Shown here: one piece after another, positions 61,555 to 64,000 of the stretch | Numbering within the stretch: position 1 is the first letter of the stretch | Layout of the letters: each line of letters opens with the position of its first letter | Assembly: GCF_014196305.1 (NCBI RefSeq) | Contig: NZ_JACIDJ010000004.1 | Location: 206,556 to 270,555, forward strand | DNA: 64,000 nucleotides | DNA from: Roseococcus suduntuyensis | Lineage (GTDB): Bacteria; Pseudomonadota; Alphaproteobacteria; Acetobacterales; Acetobacteraceae | Direction of reading: 5' to 3' | Notes under the pieces: model-generated | Database searches by the model: none | Told to the model about the DNA's origin: nothing | Seen by the model: the letters and a program-made list of their open reading frames with translations, nothing else | Position numbers and translations under genes: made by a program

Positions 61555-63294
61555 TCAGCTCGGCGATGCGGGGCGGACATGCAGCGTTTCCCGTCCTGAC
61601 ATTTCACCCCCCTGCGCTTGCGCGGCGAGGCGCGCCTGGTCCCGCCGCCGTATGTCATCGACGGCTTCCTCGACGTCGAGGTGGGCGAAACCCAGTGCGC
61701 GCAAGCTTTCCGCGCCCATCCGATAGGCGGATTCCACGGTTTCCCTTATCTGGTAATCGACGCCCGCCTGGATCAGAACCCGGGCGTTGCCCCGATCACG
61801 GCTGCGAACAAGCAGTTTCGCCTGAGGGAACTCATGCTGCGCCAGCTCCACGATCCGCAAGGCCGCCTTCGGATCGTCCACGCAGATCATGATCGCATCG
61901 GCCTCGCCCGCGCCTGAGTGGTGCAACGTGTCGAGCCGCGAGCCGTCGCCGAAGAAGACCTTGAACCCATACTGGTCCGCCTCGCGGATGCGATCGGGAT
62001 TGGTGTCGATCACGGCGAGTTCGACGCCCCGCGACAGCGGCGCCTGCGACGCCATCTGGCCGAACCGCCCGAAGCCGATGAGCAGGATGCGCCCCTTCAG
62101 GTCGCGGGCGGGATCGATCCCGTCCATCGAGGTTTCGGTGCGCAGCAGCCGATCGGTCGCCAGCATCAGCAGCGGCGTCAGGCCCATGGACAGGATCACG
62201 ACGGTGGCGAACAGGGCGTTCTCGCGCGCATCGATCACCCCGCCCGAAGCCGCCGTCGCATAGAGGACGAACGCGAACTCCCCGCCCTGCAGGAACATGG
62301 TCGTGCGGCGCAGCGCGGCCTGGTTGGCGCTGCGGAACAGCCGGGCGACCGCGTAGATGACGCCGCCCTTCGCCGCCATGAACACGACCAGCATGGACAG
62401 CAGGAGCGGCCACTCGGCCGCGACGATGGAGAGATCGAGCGACATGCCCACGGCGAGGAAGAACAGGCCCATCAGCAGGCCGCGGAACGGTTCGATGTCG
62501 CTTTCGATCTGATGGCGATAACTCGAACCGGACAGCATCACGCCGGCCAGGAAGGCGCCCATCGCCATGGACAGGCCCGCGGCTTCCATAAGAAGGGCCG
62601 AACCCAGGACCACGAGCAGCGCCCCGGCGGTGAGAACCTCGCGCGTGCGGGACCGCGCCAGCAGCGAGAAGAACGGGTTCAGCCCCCAGCGCCCCACGGC
62701 CAGCAGCGCCAGCAGCGCGGCGAGCGCCACGAGGATGCCGATCCATCCCGACTGTCCCTGAGCCAGCGGGGACATGAAGGCGACGACCGCCAGGAGCGGC
62801 ACGATCATCAGATCCTCGAAGAGGAGGATCGCGACCGACTTTTGCCCCTCGGCGGTCGACATCTCCCCTCGGTCCTGCAGCACCGACATGATGACGGCCG
62901 TCGATGACAGGACGAAGCCGGCGCCGGCGATGAAGGCGACCATGGCGGGCAGGTTGAAGAGCATCAGGCCCGCCAGGGTGAGCACGGCGGTGGCGGTGAA
63001 GACCTGGACGAGGGCCAGTCCGAAGATCCGGCCTCGCATCGCCCACAGCTTGAGCGGGCGAAGTTCCAGTCCGATCACGAACAGGAACATCACCACGCCG
63101 AGCTCGGAGAAATGCAGGATGGACTGCGCGCCGGTGATCAGCCCCAGGACCGAGGGGCCGACCAGCAACCCGGCGGCGAAGTAGCCCAGCACCGAACCAA
63201 GGCCCAGGCGCTGGAACAGCGGAACGGCGATGACGGCCGCCCCCATGAGAACGACGGCGGGACCGATCATGTGTCCCAGGCTGGCATCAGCCAT
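61555..63294 (-). CDS. KefC-type CPA2 cation/proton antiporter
   Basis: A 579-residue membrane protein: an N-terminal CPA2 exchanger part with about 12 helices (GSVLGYFAAGLLVGPSVLGL, FLFVIGLELRPLKLW, FEDLMIVPLLAVVAF) and a C-terminal RCK/TrkA-N domain (ILLIGFGRFGQMASQ, VIDTNPDRIREADQYGFKVFFGD). This fits glutathione-regulated K+ efflux proteins. Its start overlaps the esterase stop by eight bases, a coupling seen for KefC and small hydrolases linked to electrophile detoxification. Confidence 0.9.
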   Translation of the reverse strand: MADASLGHMIGPAVVLMGAAVIAVPLFQRLGLGSVLGYFAAGLLVGPSVLGLITGAQSILHFSELGVVMFLFVIGLELRPLKLWAMRGRIFGLALVQVFTATAVLTLAGLMLFNLPAMVAFIAGAGFVLSSTAVIMSVLQDRGEMSTAEGQKSVAILLFEDLMIVPLLAVVAFMSPLAQGQSGWIGILVALAALLALLAVGRWGLNPFFSLLARSRTREVLTAGALLVVLGSALLMEAAGLSMAMGAFLAGVMLSGSSYRHQIESDIEPFRGLLMGLFFLAVGMSLDLSIVAAEWPLLLSMLVVFMAAKGGVIYAVARLFRSANQAALRRTTMFLQGGEFAFVLYATAASGGVIDARENALFATVVILSMGLTPLLMLATDRLLRTETSMDGIDPARDLKGRILLIGFGRFGQMASQAPLSRGVELAVIDTNPDRIREADQYGFKVFFGDGSRLDTLHHSGAGEADAIMICVDDPKAALRIVELAQHEFPQAKLLVRSRDRGNARVLIQAGVDYQIRETVESAYRMGAESLRALGFAHLDVEEAVDDIRRRDQARLAAQAQGGEMSGRETLHVRPASPS

Positions 63295-63964
63295 TGGGTT
63301 CTGCCTCCGAAAGGCTCCGCCGGAGCCATCGGGCCGCCTCCTCGACATCGGCGGCGGTCAGTTCATGGCCGGCCGCAAGCATCGCGGCCTCGACCGCCGC
63401 GCCACGCGCCGTCAGCTCGCCCGCGAGCCTTGGCGTGGCCGGGACGAAGCTGTCTTCGCGTCCATCCAGCATGAGCACCCGCGTCCGCGAGAGGTCCGCG
63501 GCCGGGGGCGCTTCCAGGGGCTGGGTTGCACGCATCAGGACCGCGCGGCGCAGGATGGCGGGATGAAGCTGCATCACGGCGGCGAGAAAATTCGCGCCGT
63601 TGGAGTAGCCCATGAAGACGAGCCTGTCCGGGTCGAGCCCGTAGCCGGTCACGGCGCCATCGACGAAGGCGGCGAAGGCGTCCGCCTCGCCACGGATGTC
63701 GGCCTGGTCGAAGCGCGTGGCATCGAACCGGCGGAACCAGCGATGGTTGCCCTCCTCGGTCGCGCGGCCGCGCACGCCCAGCAGCGTCGCATGGGGCGCC
63801 GCGCGACGCGCCATCGGCATCAGGTCCGTTTCGTTTCCGCCCGTGCCATGCAGGAGAACCAAGGTCGTGCCGTCCGGATGCGGCGGACGGTTGAAGCGGT
63901 GAATGAAGGGGAGATCGCGGACGGGGAGCCGCTCCTCGCCGGGCAGGGCGAACTGGGGCAGCAT
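63287..63964 (-). CDS. Alpha/beta hydrolase, phospholipase/carboxylesterase type
   Basis: A 225-residue serine hydrolase close to the MhqD/YpfH group. The nucleophile Ser is in FMGYSNGANFLAAVM, the Asp in VLMLDGREDSFVP, and the His in LAAGHELTAADVE. It begins at the ATG at 63964, but the frame has no stop up to the window edge (PGEAARAEDLKA precedes), so an upstream part or fusion cannot be excluded. In related operons it lies beside a ring-cleaving dioxygenase for quinone-type toxicants. Confidence 0.82.
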   Translation of the reverse strand: MLPQFALPGEERLPVRDLPFIHRFNRPPHPDGTTLVLLHGTGGNETDLMPMARRAAPHATLLGVRGRATEEGNHRWFRRFDATRFDQADIRGEADAFAAFVDGAVTGYGLDPDRLVFMGYSNGANFLAAVMQLHPAILRRAVLMRATQPLEAPPAADLSRTRVLMLDGREDSFVPATPRLAGELTARGAAVEAAMLAAGHELTAADVEEAARWLRRSLSEAEPNG

Positions 63965-64000
63965 GGCCTTCAGATCCTCGGCGCGGGCCGCTTCGCCCGG

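Overview
The window is a high-GC chromosomal segment whose gene set points to an alphaproteobacterium, most likely of the Acetobacteraceae (Roseomonas-like). The pointers are an alphaproteobacterial flagellar set including FliX, MotE and a DUF6468 protein, a DksA with a degenerate zinc finger, the short HisG, and the dcd-murA-hisG-hisD-infA-maf-RNase G-yacG-tRNA-Phe series. The family assignment is inference from gene content, not from a search.

Region 1 (1-17.2 kb) is mainly flagellar and chemotaxis. A leftward operon runs fliL, fliM, a DUF6468 gene, motE, cheY, cheZ and a large secreted repeat protein; most junctions overlap by 1-8 bases. A rightward operon is flgF-flgG-flgA-flgH, and a second is flgI, a rod-binding flgJ-like gene and a flgN-like gene. 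Each rightward operon has an exact sigma-54 type -24/-12 promoter, with the same 14-bp element, in inverted orientation, 19-20 bp upstream. This fits FlbD/FliX-controlled class III flagellar transcription, and fliX itself lies in the window. A methyltransferase-like gene, a GMC oxidoreductase, a BLUF photosensor and dksA sit between the flagellar blocks.

Region 2 (17.2-21.3 kb) is a compact five-gene operon: RibD-type reductase, BchC-like medium-chain dehydrogenase, pterin-synthase-like protein, GT4 glycosyltransferase and methyltransferase. It looks like an uncharacterised pathway for a glycosylated pterin- or pyrimidine-derived small molecule. It is the best candidate here for an undescribed system.

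Region 3 (21.3-29.6 kb) is core: class II aldolase, a possible Stv-like protein, dcd, murA, hisG, hisD, infA with a terminator overlapping its stop codon, maf, an RNase E/G family gene, yacG and tRNA-Phe. In hisG-hisD, flgF-flgG and flgI-flgJ the junctions carry small translationally linked ORFs made by local sequence duplication.

Region 4 (29.6-53.4 kb) is accessory DNA lying between tRNA-Phe and a near-identical 50-bp copy of the tRNA 3' end plus flank. This is the layout of a tRNA-integrated island, although no integrase remains. It holds an RND efflux pump, an ABC transporter whose nucleotide-binding domain has lost its catalytic motifs, a VIT family transporter, cytochrome b and PepSY proteins beside broken response-regulator and ApbE genes, a PAP2 phosphatase, a cupin and an autotransporter. 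It also holds IS and tRNA remnants, a MarR-controlled monooxygenase/deacetylase/ABC import locus with two matching operator palindromes, an LLM monooxygenase and metQ. Its right end is a graveyard of gene fragments (amidase, metQ, dppA, dppB, and trbI just outside).

Region 5 (53.6-64 kb) holds a leftward surface-glycan cluster (two-domain GWAW-type protein, HAD-containing 841-residue protein, glycosyltransferase, TPR-like protein, partly AT-rich). It is followed by an isochorismatase-type hydrolase, a MoaF/SnoaL fusion with a probable frameshift near its start, a KefC-type antiporter and an esterase whose frame stays open to the window edge.
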